Source: Kangiella profundi
GTDB lineage: Bacteria; Pseudomonadota; Gammaproteobacteria; Enterobacterales; Kangiellaceae
Reading direction: 5' to 3'
Assembly: GCF_002838765.1 (NCBI RefSeq)
Contig: NZ_CP025120.1
Coordinates: 2,108,001-2,172,000, forward strand
DNA: 64,000 bases
Part shown: piece after piece, positions 1 to 9,614 of the stretch
Layout: each line of letters begins with the position of its first letter
How positions within the stretch are numbered: the stretch's first letter is position 1
The notes under the pieces: generated by a model
Database searches by the model: none
The model's input: the letters and a program-made list of their open reading frames with translations, nothing else
What the model was told of the DNA's origin: nothing
Position numbers and translations under genes: made by a program

Positions 1-15
1 AAACCCTTCGCTTTT

Positions 16-49
16 CTGTCATAGAAATGTCACAAAATCTCCGTAGAAT
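16..49 (+). promoter_or_regulatory. Pho box and -10 of the porin promoter
   Basis: Positions 16-33 read CTGTCATAGAAATGTCAC, matching 16 of 18 positions of the enterobacterial PhoB box (two CTGTCA-type direct repeats 11 bp apart). A -10-like TAGAAT follows at 44-49, ten bases after the box, the usual geometry where PhoB replaces a -35 element. The porin ATG is 40 bases further on. PhoB control of this gene is inferred. Confidence 0.8.
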
Positions 50-89
50 TGCCAGCGTCGATTAATTAAACCCCTTATTGGAGAAGACA

Positions 90-1223
90 ATGAAATTAAA
101 ACTAATCGCTGTAGCTGTTGCTACTGTAATCTCTGCACCGGCATTTGCCGAAGGCGAAGCTTCTGCCAAAGCTGGTAGTGGTTTTAAAGTTGAAACTAAT
201 GATGTAACTCTATCTGTTGGTGGTCGTTTGCAATATGACATCGACATGTTCGATGGCGAAGCATTCTCTGGCGCTGATGAGTCAGGTTCTGATTCTGAAT
301 TACGTCGTGCACGTATCTTTGTATCCGGCAAGATTGGCAAAGACTGGTCTGGTAAAGTTCAAGGTAACTTCAAAGACGACGGCACAACAAACCTTGAAGA
401 TGCTTATATCAAATATTCAGGTTGGGATGGTGTTGATCTAACTTTAGGTAAACACAAAGAGCCTTTTGGTCTAGAAGAAAATACTTCTTCAAAAGATATT
501 ACAGCTATCGAGCGTACCATGATTACCAACGCTTTGGCTCCAGGTAAAAACTATGGTGTTTCTTTAGGTGGCGGCAGCAACGACTTTACTTGGAAATTTG
601 GTGTATATGATCACGGTGATGAAGGCGGCAATATTGCTACTGGCTTCTCTGGTCGTGTAACTACTGCTCCAATCGCAACTAAAGATGAAGTTTTGCACTT
701 AGGTTTCGGTTATACGCAAAGCCGTTTAGCAGGCGACACATACGGTGAAGCTGACCAGCGTCTAGAAATCCACTTGGCTGATGAGAAAGTAGGTTCAGGT
801 TCAATCACTGGACAAAGCATCAACGCTTACAACTTAGAAGTTGCTTACTCAACAGGTCCATTCCACGCGCAAGCTGAATACTTCGATGGTGAGATCGACG
901 GTGGTAATTTCGCAGCGGATACAGACCTCGAAGGTTACTACGCTCAGGTAGGTTACATCATTACTGGCGAATCTCGCCCATACAGCAAAGGTGTATTCAA
1001 ACGCGTTAAGCCAAAAGGTGATGCAGGCGCATGGGAAGTATTTGGCCGTTTCAGCAGCTATGAGCCAGGCACTGACGAAGCCGAAGCATTCACTATTGGT
1101 CTTAACTACTATGCAAATGCAGCAGTTCGCATCGGCTTGAACTATGTTTCAGGTGACATGACTGAAGGCGGCGTAGACAAAGACGGTGACGCTTTAGCAG
1201 TACGTATCCAGTACGTATTCTAA
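90..1223 (+). CDS. OprO/OprP-type (phosphate-selective) porin
   Basis: Outer-membrane beta-barrel porin of the OprO/OprP (Porin_O_P) family, 377 residues. The signal peptide is clear (KLKLIAVAVATVISAPAFA, then EGEAS). The mature part alternates short beta-strands, carries the family's RRARIFVSGKIGKDW segment near the N-terminus, and ends in an aromatic residue (IQYVF) as expected for BAM recognition. I chose the ATG at 90 over an in-frame TTG at 78, because GGAG at 80-83 sits at the right distance. The Pho box directly upstream supports phosphate or polyphosphate uptake, although family members can also pass other anions. It is monocistronic, with a terminator 30 bases downstream. Confidence 0.9.
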   Translation: MKLKLIAVAVATVISAPAFAEGEASAKAGSGFKVETNDVTLSVGGRLQYDIDMFDGEAFSGADESGSDSELRRARIFVSGKIGKDWSGKVQGNFKDDGTTNLEDAYIKYSGWDGVDLTLGKHKEPFGLEENTSSKDITAIERTMITNALAPGKNYGVSLGGGSNDFTWKFGVYDHGDEGGNIATGFSGRVTTAPIATKDEVLHLGFGYTQSRLAGDTYGEADQRLEIHLADEKVGSGSITGQSINAYNLEVAYSTGPFHAQAEYFDGEIDGGNFAADTDLEGYYAQVGYIITGESRPYSKGVFKRVKPKGDAGAWEVFGRFSSYEPGTDEAEAFTIGLNYYANAAVRIGLNYVSGDMTEGGVDKDGDALAVRIQYVF

Positions 1224-1252
1224 GACTAACCACTTAAGTTAGTTAGAGTTTA

Positions 1253-1276
1253 AAGGGCGCTCAAGCGCCCTTTTTG
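1253..1276 (+). terminator. Rho-independent terminator after the porin
   Basis: AAGGGCGC and GCGCCCTT flank a 3-4 base loop and are followed by a T-run. This ends the porin transcript. Confidence 0.85.
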
Positions 1277-1303
1277 TTGTCTTACTACTCTCTAGTACGA
1301 CTT

Positions 1304-1331
1304 GTAGGGACAACTCATGAGTTGTCCCTAC
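1304..1331. repeat. 28-bp perfect palindrome, REP-like
   Basis: Both arms of GTAGGGACAACTCA and its exact reverse complement meet with no spacer, giving a 28-bp perfect palindrome. It lies between the porin terminator and the mscS leader and has no T-run, so it is not a second terminator. GTAGGGAC...GTCCCTAC ends are typical of REP/MITE-like elements mobilised by REP-associated tyrosine transposases. No such transposase is in the window. Confidence 0.6.
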
Positions 1332-1414
1332 TCAAACTTCTGAATAACTCTCGCACTCCTTGCATCACACCTGTAAACAATTATGATAAGAAGAAATTAC
1401 AAGGAGCAAATACC

Positions 1415-2500
1415 ATGTCTGACTTTCTCGGCTTTGATTGGACCAGCCTTTTTTGGCCAATTGCAGTACTCGTCATCGGCTTTTTTGCCTACCAACTCCT
1501 ACAGAAGTTCTTTTCACTAAGTAAAAATAAAAACACCAATGTGGTGTTGCAAAGACAGTTAACGAATATTGTCTTTATGCTGTTGCTTATTATCATTTTT
1601 GTTCTGGTCTTACCCATCAAGGATAGTTTAAAGAATCAGATTATTGGTCTAATCGGAATCGTACTGTCAGCTTCTATTGCCTTAAGCTCAGCAACATTTC
1701 TGGGCAATATCATGGCTGGGATCTGGTTACGCTCGGTAAGAAACTTCAGACTCGGTGATTTTATTGAAGTCAAAGGCATGTTTGGACGTGTCTCTGGACG
1801 TGGTCTATTACACACCGAACTGCAAGATCGGGAACGTGATCTGATCACCCTGCCCAACCTGTTTCTTGCTACCAATCCCGTCACCGTGATGCACAGTGAC
1901 GGCACCATCATTTCAACAGAAGTGTCCCTCGGTTACGACATGGATCATAAAGTTATAGAACCACTGCTTCTGCTGGCCGCAGAGCAAGCTGAGCTGGAAA
2001 AGCCCTTTGTTTACATCGAAAAGCTACTCGATCATGCCGTTGTTTATAAAGTTCATGGGCTAGCCACAGATATCAATACGTTACTATCCAGTCGCTCCAA
2101 ACTGAATGCCTGTGTTTTGGATAATCTGCATCAGGCTGATGTTGAAATCGTATCTCCCTCCTTCAGAAATCAACGTATGGTGGATGAAATCAACTTTATT
2201 CCAAAAGCTAAAAAATCAAAATCTGACAAAATAAAAAATGCTCAAAACGGGGAGCCAGAATCAGTGATATTCGACAAGGCGAATAAAGCCGAACTGGTAG
2301 ATCAAACGCGACAACAGATTGAGAAGCTTGAAGACTCAGTAGATGAAATGTCAAGACAGATCAAAGATTCAGAAAATAGTGAGCAAAAGGATAAACTTAA
2401 ATCCAAACAACAAAAAACTAAAGAAAAAATCGAGCGGCTAAAAGAGCAGCTGGTGATAGAGGAAACAGAGTTGAATAAAGAAGGGAAAGGTGAGGATTAA
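1415..2500 (+). CDS. MscS-family mechanosensitive ion channel with coiled-coil tail
   Basis: Small-conductance mechanosensitive channel family, 361 residues. There are two or three N-terminal membrane helices (about residues 10-30, 50-70 and 78-105). The MscS pore/beta-domain signature follows: a small-residue-rich helix, then GNIMAGIWLRSVRNFRLGDF, then a beta-rich region with LPNLFLATNPV. Beyond about residue 255 the chain becomes a Lys/Glu/Gln-rich coiled coil of about 100 residues not found in minimal MscS. The ATG at 1415 follows AAGGAG at 1401-1406. An upstream in-frame start at 1274 would lie inside the terminator and palindrome and is rejected. The role is release of osmolytes on hypo-osmotic shock; the function of the tail is unknown. 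Confidence 0.88.
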   Translation: MSDFLGFDWTSLFWPIAVLVIGFFAYQLLQKFFSLSKNKNTNVVLQRQLTNIVFMLLLIIIFVLVLPIKDSLKNQIIGLIGIVLSASIALSSATFLGNIMAGIWLRSVRNFRLGDFIEVKGMFGRVSGRGLLHTELQDRERDLITLPNLFLATNPVTVMHSDGTIISTEVSLGYDMDHKVIEPLLLLAAEQAELEKPFVYIEKLLDHAVVYKVHGLATDINTLLSSRSKLNACVLDNLHQADVEIVSPSFRNQRMVDEINFIPKAKKSKSDKIKNAQNGEPESVIFDKANKAELVDQTRQQIEKLEDSVDEMSRQIKDSENSEQKDKLKSKQQKTKEKIERLKEQLVIEETELNKEGKGED

Positions 2501-2510
2501 TACTTACAAA

Positions 2511-2536
2511 AAAAAGCGGCCGTAGCCGCTTTTTCT
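2511..2536. terminator. Bidirectional terminator between mscS and the BI-1 gene
   Basis: AAAAAGCGGC, a short loop and GCCGCTTTTT form a stem with A-run and T-run on opposite sides. It can end both converging transcripts. Confidence 0.85.
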
Positions 2537-2555
2537 TTATTAGACAATTTATCGG

Positions 2556-3257
2556 CTAGTCGTTACTAGACATAAATAGACGCAAAACATACCAGAACAT
2601 CATGGCGACACTGGCAAATAGTTGCAGTGCTGCACCAACGTAACGATCTTCCGGATAATGATGCAATACGTTTGACGTGTCGTATAAGATTGCTGCACCA
2701 GCAAAGCCAATCATAGCTACACTAAACCAGGTACCTAATTGGAAACCGAAAATAAATGCAGAAATAATTGCCACGATTGCCAAACCAAACATCCACATTA
2801 AAATGCCTCTCAGAAATGAGAAGTCTTTACGGGTGTAGAAAACAATCGCAGTCAAAACTGCAAAGCCTAGCAAGGTTACTGTCGCAGCACTCTTAATAAC
2901 ACCATCAGCCATCTGCGCAGCAATTAAGAGCAAAGGTGCAAAGATAATCGCCTCAGCAATAATAAAACCGGCAAGGCTCGAATACTGAGTGATTTTTGAC
3001 TGTGATGTATGGGCGATATGAGTTGCTGCCCATGACGCCGCAATGAAACCACCCATCAATACCATCCAGCCACCACCAAATGAAAATACCCACTCTGCGA
3101 TTGCTAGTGAAATACCAGATTGATAGAAATAAACACTGATCAATACAAATGCAAAGATTGCACCCAATAAATGGTTGTAGGTTTTGGTAATAAACTTTGC
3201 GCGATCGCCTAATCCACCACGAACGACGACTTGTTCTTCTGTTTGTTGATAGCTCAT
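2556..3257 (-). CDS. Bax inhibitor-1 (BI-1)/YccA family membrane protein
   Basis: Seven-helix inner-membrane protein of the BI-1/YccA/YbhL superfamily, 233 residues. Hydrophobic segments fill the sequence after residue 30, and the C-terminal region has the family's ILYDTSNVLHHYPEDRYVGAALQLF signature, including the acidic residues of the proposed Ca2+/H+ leak site. YccA relatives interact with FtsH and Sec; a similar role here is inference. ATG at 3257 is preferred to TTG at 3260, because AAAGGAG lies six bases before the ATG. It is followed on the same strand by nothing close, and ssb lies upstream 59 bases away. Confidence 0.9.
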   Translation of the reverse strand: MSYQQTEEQVVVRGGLGDRAKFITKTYNHLLGAIFAFVLISVYFYQSGISLAIAEWVFSFGGGWMVLMGGFIAASWAATHIAHTSQSKITQYSSLAGFIIAEAIIFAPLLLIAAQMADGVIKSAATVTLLGFAVLTAIVFYTRKDFSFLRGILMWMFGLAIVAIISAFIFGFQLGTWFSVAMIGFAGAAILYDTSNVLHHYPEDRYVGAALQLFASVAMMFWYVLRLFMSSND

Positions 3258-3315
3258 CAATGTCTCCTTTGTTTAAGCTTTAGTTATAACTTTTCAAATT
3301 TTTCTAAGATGGTCA

Positions 3316-3777
3316 CTAGAACGGAATATCATCGTCAAAATCATCATCCATTGCCGGAGCTGGCTGAGGTGATTGCTTTTGAGATTGGTTATTGTTGTTA
3401 CCGCCACCGAATGAGGCTTCGCCACCGCTACGGCCACCTAGCATTTGCATTTGACCATTAATATCAACAACCACTTCTGTCGTGTAACGGTCCTGGCCTG
3501 ACTGATCAGTCCATTTGCGAGTCTGCAATTTACCTTCAAAGTAAACTTGCGAGCCTTTTTTGAGGTATTCACCAGCAATTTCAGCTAACTTGCCGAAAAT
3601 GACAATGCGGTGCCACTCGGTTTTTTCCTGCTGCTGGCCAGTATTTTTATCTTTCCAGGTTTCAGAAGTCGCTAACGTAATGTTGGCAATCGCTCTACCG
3701 TCTGGTGTGTAACGAATTTCCGGATCCTTCCCTAAATTTCCTACTAAGATGACTTTGTTAATGCCGCGACTGGCCAT
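3316..3777 (-). CDS. ssb: Single-stranded DNA-binding protein
   Basis: SSB, 153 residues, which coats ssDNA in replication, repair and recombination. The OB fold covers residues 1-110 and begins with the typical [22 protein letters not shown] Gly/Gln/Asn-rich disordered linker follows, and the protein ends in the acidic tip [10 protein letters not shown] that docks partner proteins. AGGAG lies just before the ATG. The order ssb - MFS - (divergent) uvrA is a conserved gammaproteobacterial arrangement. Confidence 0.98.
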   Translation of the reverse strand: MASRGINKVILVGNLGKDPEIRYTPDGRAIANITLATSETWKDKNTGQQQEKTEWHRIVIFGKLAEIAGEYLKKGSQVYFEGKLQTRKWTDQSGQDRYTTEVVVDINGQMQMLGGRSGGEASFGGGNNNNQSQKQSPQPAPAMDDDFDDDIPF

Positions 3778-3831
3778 TGATTACTCCTGTCTTTGTCTTT
3801 TAATCGTCTAAAATCTTTAATTATCAATATA

Positions 3832-5196
3832 TTAGGCTTGAATTCGGCCTAATTTTTCTAATTCTTCACGCTCGATGGTCGAGTCGTCCACTCGCAAATA
3901 TACCTTGCCTTTATGGTCATCCGCAATGGCTTCAATGACGCCAGCCAACTTCAATGCCGATTCCTGTACTGCTTTTGCTGTATCAGCTTCGTCCAATTCC
4001 AGCACCCAGCGTTTGACTTCCGGTAACTTGCCTAACCATCCTAAAGCCAATCCAGCAACAACCATCAAGCCAATGTTTAGCAAGACAACACCATTAAAAC
4101 CAAGGCTTGGTAATAAATAGCCTGTTACGCTACCGCCCAGAAAAGCGCCCAGAAACTGGCTGGTTGAGAAAATACCCAAAGCCGTGCCACGGTATTGAGC
4201 ACCGAATAGGTTAGATACGGTGGAAGGAAGCTTGGCTTCCAATAAATTGAACCCTGCAAAGAATAAGGTCAGAACCAGTAGCCAGAACCATAAACTCTGC
4301 CAGTTAGTCAGTAAGGTCAGAAGAGATAGCGCTAATAGTAGAAATGCGGCCTGCATGACCTGACGGTGCCAACCTTTTCTCTCAGCGTTAATCATCATCG
4401 GCAACATGATGGCAATCGACAAGGCCAGCACCACCAAATAGATCCAGGAATGTTGCGACAGCTCAAAACCACTGGCAATCAACTTGTCTGGAACAACCAG
4501 AAATATCGCAACAAGTGCCCAGTGAATCACGAACACCGCCAACGCCAACACAAAAATTCGCCCTTTGGCCGTAACATAACGCCAGCGTTCGGCGAAGCTC
4601 AAGTTAATCTTTGGTACATCAATAGCGGGCACCGCTGGCACCACAAACGCAGCAACCAGTAGTGCTAAAAATGCCAGAACCGCAATCAGATAAAAAAGCC
4701 CCTGAAGATTCAGCCAATTAGACAGCAACGGCCCGAGTACCAACGACAAGGCAAAGGCCAGCCCGATACTGCCACCAATCATGGCCATCACTTTCGAACG
4801 CTGATGAGGACGACTCAAATCTGCCGCCAAGGCCATAACAGCACTGGCAATAGCTCCAGCGCCCTGCAGTGCTCGGCCAATGATCAGGCCCCAGACACTC
4901 TCAGAGTTTGCAGCCACCAAACTGCCCACGATAAACACCAATAATCCTGCGTAGATAACTGGCTTACGGCCAATTTTATCGGAGAGTAGTCCCAAAGGGA
5001 GTTGTAGAATTGCCTGCGATAGGCCATAAATGCCAATAGCCAGTCCTAACAGCGGTAAAGTCGCTCCTTCAAGACCTTCGCCGAGAATTCGTATAACGGG
5101 CAACAACATAAAAAGGCCAAACATACGTAAAGCAAAAATGCTGGCCAAGGAAATAGCGGATTTTTTTTCGAGCGTGGTCAATGAAGACGATTTCAT
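3832..5196 (-). CDS. YajR-like MFS transporter with C-terminal ferredoxin-like domain
   Basis: Major facilitator superfamily transporter, 454 residues, with twelve predicted helices. Motif A appears after TM2 as GLLSDKIGRKPVIYAG. After TM12 a soluble tail of about 65 residues ends in KVYLRVDDSTIEREELEKL, matching the YAM domain of E. coli YajR. The ATG at 5196 is chosen over an in-frame TTG two codons upstream; neither has a strong ribosome-binding site. The gene sits between ssb and the divergent uvrA, where YajR-like genes occur in Pseudomonas and relatives. The substrate is unknown. Confidence 0.85.
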   Translation of the reverse strand: MKSSSLTTLEKKSAISLASIFALRMFGLFMLLPVIRILGEGLEGATLPLLGLAIGIYGLSQAILQLPLGLLSDKIGRKPVIYAGLLVFIVGSLVAANSESVWGLIIGRALQGAGAIASAVMALAADLSRPHQRSKVMAMIGGSIGLAFALSLVLGPLLSNWLNLQGLFYLIAVLAFLALLVAAFVVPAVPAIDVPKINLSFAERWRYVTAKGRIFVLALAVFVIHWALVAIFLVVPDKLIASGFELSQHSWIYLVVLALSIAIMLPMMINAERKGWHRQVMQAAFLLLALSLLTLLTNWQSLWFWLLVLTLFFAGFNLLEAKLPSTVSNLFGAQYRGTALGIFSTSQFLGAFLGGSVTGYLLPSLGFNGVVLLNIGLMVVAGLALGWLGKLPEVKRWVLELDEADTAKAVQESALKLAGVIEAIADDHKGKVYLRVDDSTIEREELEKLGRIQA

Positions 5197-5485
5197 ACAC
5201 AATCCAATAGCTTAGGGCTTAACTGTTTAATTATTAGTCACTTTGGTTGACCATCAGCCCCAACAAACCTTTTCTGTTTAAGGCAATTCACGTTATAGTT
5301 AACGGTTTGCGATTTTCTCATTTTAAGCCGCAAAACCCAAATTTATTTTGACGTAGTGCCTGATAGCTTTTTGCTAATCGCAGGATTAGCTTCGAGCGAT
5401 AAGATATTGGCAATAAATTCACAGCCACAATGCATAATAGGCCACTTCTGTCATGAGCTCACACAAACGATATAATAGGAAACTG

Positions 5486-8308
5486 ATGGACAACATTGAT
5501 ATCCGCGGTGCCAAGACCCACAACCTGAAAAACATTGACCTGGTTCTACCTCGCGACAAATTAATCGTGATTACCGGCCTGTCCGGTTCAGGTAAATCCT
5601 CGCTGGCGTTCGATACACTGTATGCCGAGGGCCAGCGCCGATATGTGGAATCATTATCCGCTTATGCACGTCAGTTTTTGTCGCTGATGGAAAAACCTGA
5701 TGTCGAGCATATCGAAGGCTTGTCACCAGCAATCTCGATTGAGCAGAAATCCACTTCGCATAACCCACGCTCCACAGTGGGTACCATTACTGAGATATAC
5801 GACTACCTGCGTCTGTTGTTTGCCCGTGTCGGCACGCCACATTGCCCCACTCATCATTTACCACTGGAAGCTCAGACTATCAGCCAGATGGTGGATCATG
5901 TGCTGGAACAGCCCGAGGGTACCAAATTGATGTTACTGGCTCCGGTTATTAAAAACCGTAAAGGTGAACACATTCAATTACTGCAGGAACTTCAGGCCAA
6001 AGGTTTTGTTCGTGCACGTATCAACGGTGAAGTGTATGACTTGTCCGACGCACCCACCATGGAGCTGCATAAAAAGCACACCATTGAGGTGATTGTCGAT
6101 CGCTTCAAAGTGAAATCTGATTTACAGCAGCGCCTGGCGGAATCTTTTGAGACAGCGCTGGAGTTATCAGACGGAATTGCTCGTGTTGCGCCAATGGATG
6201 AAGACAGTGATCTCGAGGAAATGGTTTTCTCGGCCAAGTACGCCTGTCCTACCTGTGGCCACTCCATTTCCGAGCTTGAGCCACGCATTTTCTCCTTCAA
6301 CAATCCGGCTGGTGCCTGCCCTACCTGTGATGGTCTGGGTATCGATCAGTTTTTTGATCCCGACAAAATTATTACTAATGAAGATATTTCGTTAGCTGGT
6401 GGCGCCATTCGAGGCTGGGATCGCCGCAATGTGTATTACTTCCACATGCTGCAATCTTTGGCCAAGCACTACAAATTTGATGTGGAAGCACCCTGGAGCA
6501 GTTTGCCGAAAAAGATTCAGGATGTGGTGCTTTACGGTAGTGGCAAGACCCAGATTGATTTTGAATACAGTAATGACCGCGGTGATAAATACCAGCGTAA
6601 ACATCGCTTCGAAGGCATTATTCCAAACATGCAGCGCCGCTATCACGAGACTGAATCAGGTGCCGTACGTGAAGAACTGCAGAAGTACATGACTACTCAG
6701 TCCTGTAAAGATTGTGGCGGCACTCGTCTTAATGAAGATTCTCGTAACGTCTTTATTGATGGTACATCACTGCCACAAGTCACTCACTGGTCCATTGAAC
6801 AGGCTCATGACTATTTCAGCACGCTGGACCTGCCCGGAAAACGTGGTGAAATTGCCTCGAAGGTCCTCAAAGAAATTGGAGAGCGATTAAGCTTCCTGGT
6901 TAACGTTGGTCTTGATTATCTAACTCTTGAGCGAAGCGCCGATACCTTATCGGGCGGGGAAGCTCAACGAATCCGTCTGGCCAGTCAGATTGGCGCGGGG
7001 CTTGTCGGTGTGATGTATATTCTGGATGAGCCTTCGATTGGTCTTCATCAACGCGATAACGACCGCCTACTACAGACACTCACTCATCTTCGTGACCTAG
7101 GTAACACGGTGATTGTTGTTGAGCATGATGAAGATGCGATTCGCGCTGCCGACTTTATTGTTGATATCGGTCCAGGCGCAGGTGTCCACGGTGGTGAAAT
7201 TGTTGCCAAAGGGACACTGGCTGATATCAAAAAAGCCAAAGGCTCACTGACAGCTCAATACCTGACAGGCAAGCTTAAAATTGAAGTACCTGAGAAGCGC
7301 ACTCCTTACGATGCCAAAAAGACTATCAAGGTTCTTGGTGCCACAGGAAACAATCTTAATAACGTGGATCTGGAAATCCCGGTTGGACTGTTAACCTGTA
7401 TTACTGGTGTTTCCGGTTCGGGTAAATCGACTCTGATTAATGACACTCTCTACCCTATTGTGGCAAGAGATATTAATCGCTCCAGCTTACAGCCTAAGCC
7501 TTACAAGGAGATTCAAGGTCTCGATCATATTGATAAAGTGGTCGATATCGATCAAAGCCCAATCGGTCGTACGCCACGCTCAAACCCTGCGACCTATACC
7601 GGAATTTTTACACCGATTCGTGAATTATTCGCAGGTACCCAAGAGTCAAGAACTCGCGGTTATAAACCTGGCCGCTTTAGTTTCAATGTTAAAGGTGGAC
7701 GCTGCGAAGCCTGTCAGGGTGATGGCGTCATCAAAGTCGAAATGCACTTTCTTCCCGATGTGTATGTCGCCTGTGATGTCTGTAAAGGTAAGCGTTATAA
7801 TCGCGAAACTTTAGAGATTCTATACAAAGGTAAAAACATCAATGAAGTATTGGATCTGACGGTTGAAGATGCGCGCGAATTTTTCGACGCAATTCCAGCA
7901 GTGGCCCGCAAATTACAGACATTAATTGATGTCGGCTTGTCTTACATTACTTTGGGTCAGGCAGCTACCACGCTATCAGGCGGTGAAGCTCAGCGCGTTA
8001 AACTCTCCCGTGAATTGTCTAAACGCGATACTGGGCAGACGCTTTACATCCTGGATGAGCCAACCACTGGCCTACACTTCCACGACGTTAATCAATTGCT
8101 CAAAGTACTGCATCGCCTGCGCGATCACGGCAACACCGTTGTAGTGATTGAGCATAACCTCGACGTCATAAAAACTGCTGACTGGATAGTCGATCTCGGT
8201 CCAGAAGGTGGCAGCAAAGGTGGACAGATTATCGCAACCGGAACTCCAGAAGAGGTTGCAAAGGTCAAACAGTCTTACACTGGAAAATACCTGAAGCCGA
8301 TGTTATAG
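5486..8308 (+). CDS. uvrA: UvrABC excinuclease subunit A
   Basis: UvrA is the damage-recognition ABC-type ATPase of nucleotide excision repair; 940 residues, the same length as E. coli UvrA. The start at 5486 gives [17 protein letters not shown], aligning with the family N-terminus, and has AGGA five bases upstream; an extra 11 codons from 5453 are not used. Walker A motifs are GLSGSGKSS (residues 31-39) and GVSGSGKST in the second half. Two LSGGEAQR signatures and zinc-binding CPTCG/CPTCDG and [14 protein letters not shown] motifs are intact. I saw no LexA box (CTG-N10-CAG) in the 289-base upstream region, so SOS control is not evident. Confidence 0.98.
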   Translation: MDNIDIRGAKTHNLKNIDLVLPRDKLIVITGLSGSGKSSLAFDTLYAEGQRRYVESLSAYARQFLSLMEKPDVEHIEGLSPAISIEQKSTSHNPRSTVGTITEIYDYLRLLFARVGTPHCPTHHLPLEAQTISQMVDHVLEQPEGTKLMLLAPVIKNRKGEHIQLLQELQAKGFVRARINGEVYDLSDAPTMELHKKHTIEVIVDRFKVKSDLQQRLAESFETALELSDGIARVAPMDEDSDLEEMVFSAKYACPTCGHSISELEPRIFSFNNPAGACPTCDGLGIDQFFDPDKIITNEDISLAGGAIRGWDRRNVYYFHMLQSLAKHYKFDVEAPWSSLPKKIQDVVLYGSGKTQIDFEYSNDRGDKYQRKHRFEGIIPNMQRRYHETESGAVREELQKYMTTQSCKDCGGTRLNEDSRNVFIDGTSLPQVTHWSIEQAHDYFSTLDLPGKRGEIASKVLKEIGERLSFLVNVGLDYLTLERSADTLSGGEAQRIRLASQIGAGLVGVMYILDEPSIGLHQRDNDRLLQTLTHLRDLGNTVIVVEHDEDAIRAADFIVDIGPGAGVHGGEIVAKGTLADIKKAKGSLTAQYLTGKLKIEVPEKRTPYDAKKTIKVLGATGNNLNNVDLEIPVGLLTCITGVSGSGKSTLINDTLYPIVARDINRSSLQPKPYKEIQGLDHIDKVVDIDQSPIGRTPRSNPATYTGIFTPIRELFAGTQESRTRGYKPGRFSFNVKGGRCEACQGDGVIKVEMHFLPDVYVACDVCKGKRYNRETLEILYKGKNINEVLDLTVEDAREFFDAIPAVARKLQTLIDVGLSYITLGQAATTLSGGEAQRVKLSRELSKRDTGQTLYILDEPTTGLHFHDVNQLLKVLHRLRDHGNTVVVIEHNLDVIKTADWIVDLGPEGGSKGGQIIATGTPEEVAKVKQSYTGKYLKPML

Positions 8309-8324
8309 AATAAAATTATGATAA

Positions 8325-8355
8325 TAGGTATGAGTGCTTTACGCGCTCGTACCTA
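8325..8355 (+). terminator. Hairpin after uvrA
   Basis: TAGGTATGAG and CTCGTACCTA pair over ten positions with one G-T wobble, 17 bases after the uvrA stop. The downstream tract is A-rich rather than T-rich, so termination is likely but not certain. Confidence 0.55.
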
Positions 8356-8374
8356 AAATAAAAAAGGAATGATG

Positions 8375-9568
8375 ATGTACAGGAAGACAAATACAAAAAG
8401 TTCTTTATTAATTGCAGGCATAATAATTTTTATTATTAACACCGTTATATTAGTAGGTTTTACTAAAAGTTTTTATAAATCATGGCAAAGTTTAAGCTGG
8501 ATTGAGTCAAGTGCACTCATAACTCAACTAGGTCAACCTGAAACATCACCATGGGAACAAAATAAGCACCCAAAATACATAGTCACTTATCAATACAACT
8601 ATGATGGTGAAGTCTATTCAAATGATACTATCAGCTATTTTAGTAACTATAAAAGCCAGTCTGGAAAGTGGGATACTGTAAGAAAAGAACTAGAAGAGGC
8701 CAATCAGAATAACACACCTATAACAGTGTTTATTAATCCCAACGATCCTAGCGAATCAATAATCGATAAATATTACAACTATTCACTGGTATTTGGGTTA
8801 TTAATCGGACTACTTAGCTTTTACTTACTAGCGTATTTGATCAGCAGAGATTGGCTAAACCGCTTTATTACCAATAAACATAGAAAAAGACAAATAGACA
8901 ATCACCCCCTCAAACCTTGGTTTTGGCGAAAAGAATGGATAAAAAAAACTATCTCACCTAATAACTCCATGGATTTAAAATTTGTCTTTTCAATAACCCT
9001 TCTGATAACTCTATTTACTGTTTCCCTCTTATTACTTCTAAAAGACAAAGATTCCAATTTAATGCTAGTTACTTTAAGTATAATTTTTTCGTCAGCTGGC
9101 ATCATCGCGTTAATTTATCTATTGTTTAGAAGAATGAAGTATGGGTATTCAGAGCTGGAATTAACTCCACACCCGTTTTTCACTGGCCAAACGAATCAGG
9201 GGCAACTCTTGGTCAAGAGAGGTAATCTAAAAGAACATGACATTATTGTCACTTTGGAGTGTCGTTTAGTCTCTATCGATTATTCGGGGATGAAGCCAAT
9301 GCCTAAGATTAAAGTTTTGTGGTCTGATAAAACTTATGCCAATATTGAGTCAGTTAATCACAAAGCATTTCTTCTTGAATTTAGTTTCACTATCCCTGCT
9401 GCACTACCTGATTCTGGTAATAACTTATCAGATGAATGCCACCAATGGGTATTAGAGGTCAAAGCAGATACACTTGGGATAGATTTATATAAACGATATG
9501 AAATTCCTGTGTTTAATTATTCTCATAGGAAGACATTTCTGAAGTTTAATCATGCTTTACAAGAATAA
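8375..9568 (+). CDS. DUF3592-like membrane protein of unknown function
   Basis: 397 residues. Membrane segments are predicted near residues 12-32, about 135-158, 205-225 and 235-255. The segment between the first two (WIESSALITQL... YIVTYQYNYDGEVYSNDTISY... ITVFINPNDPSESII) matches the DUF3592 pattern of a small beta domain between two helices. The last 130 residues look like a soluble beta-rich domain. The gene is clearly more AT-rich than uvrA and terC, which may mean recent acquisition. Of three consecutive ATGs, the third (8375) has the best distance to AAAAGGA. The function is unknown. Confidence 0.7.
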   Translation: MYRKTNTKSSLLIAGIIIFIINTVILVGFTKSFYKSWQSLSWIESSALITQLGQPETSPWEQNKHPKYIVTYQYNYDGEVYSNDTISYFSNYKSQSGKWDTVRKELEEANQNNTPITVFINPNDPSESIIDKYYNYSLVFGLLIGLLSFYLLAYLISRDWLNRFITNKHRKRQIDNHPLKPWFWRKEWIKKTISPNNSMDLKFVFSITLLITLFTVSLLLLLKDKDSNLMLVTLSIIFSSAGIIALIYLLFRRMKYGYSELELTPHPFFTGQTNQGQLLVKRGNLKEHDIIVTLECRLVSIDYSGMKPMPKIKVLWSDKTYANIESVNHKAFLLEFSFTIPAALPDSGNNLSDECHQWVLEVKADTLGIDLYKRYEIPVFNYSHRKTFLKFNHALQE

Positions 9569-9573
9569 AAACA

Positions 9574-9600
9574 AAAAAGCCCGCCTAATGCGGGCTTTGT
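9574..9600. terminator. Bidirectional terminator
   Basis: AAAGCCCGC, a CTAAT loop and GCGGGCTTT lie between the converging DUF3592-like gene and terC. The A-run and T-run suit both strands. Confidence 0.85.
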
Positions 9601-9614
9601 AATATCACTCAAAA

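Noticed and set aside
1274..1414. Extended N-terminus for the MscS channel
   Set aside because: The extra 47 codons begin in the porin terminator and cross the 28-bp palindrome; AAGGAG lies before the ATG at 1415.
5197..5485. LexA/SOS box upstream of uvrA
   Set aside because: I found no CTG-N10-CAG with the expected AT-rich centre in this stretch.
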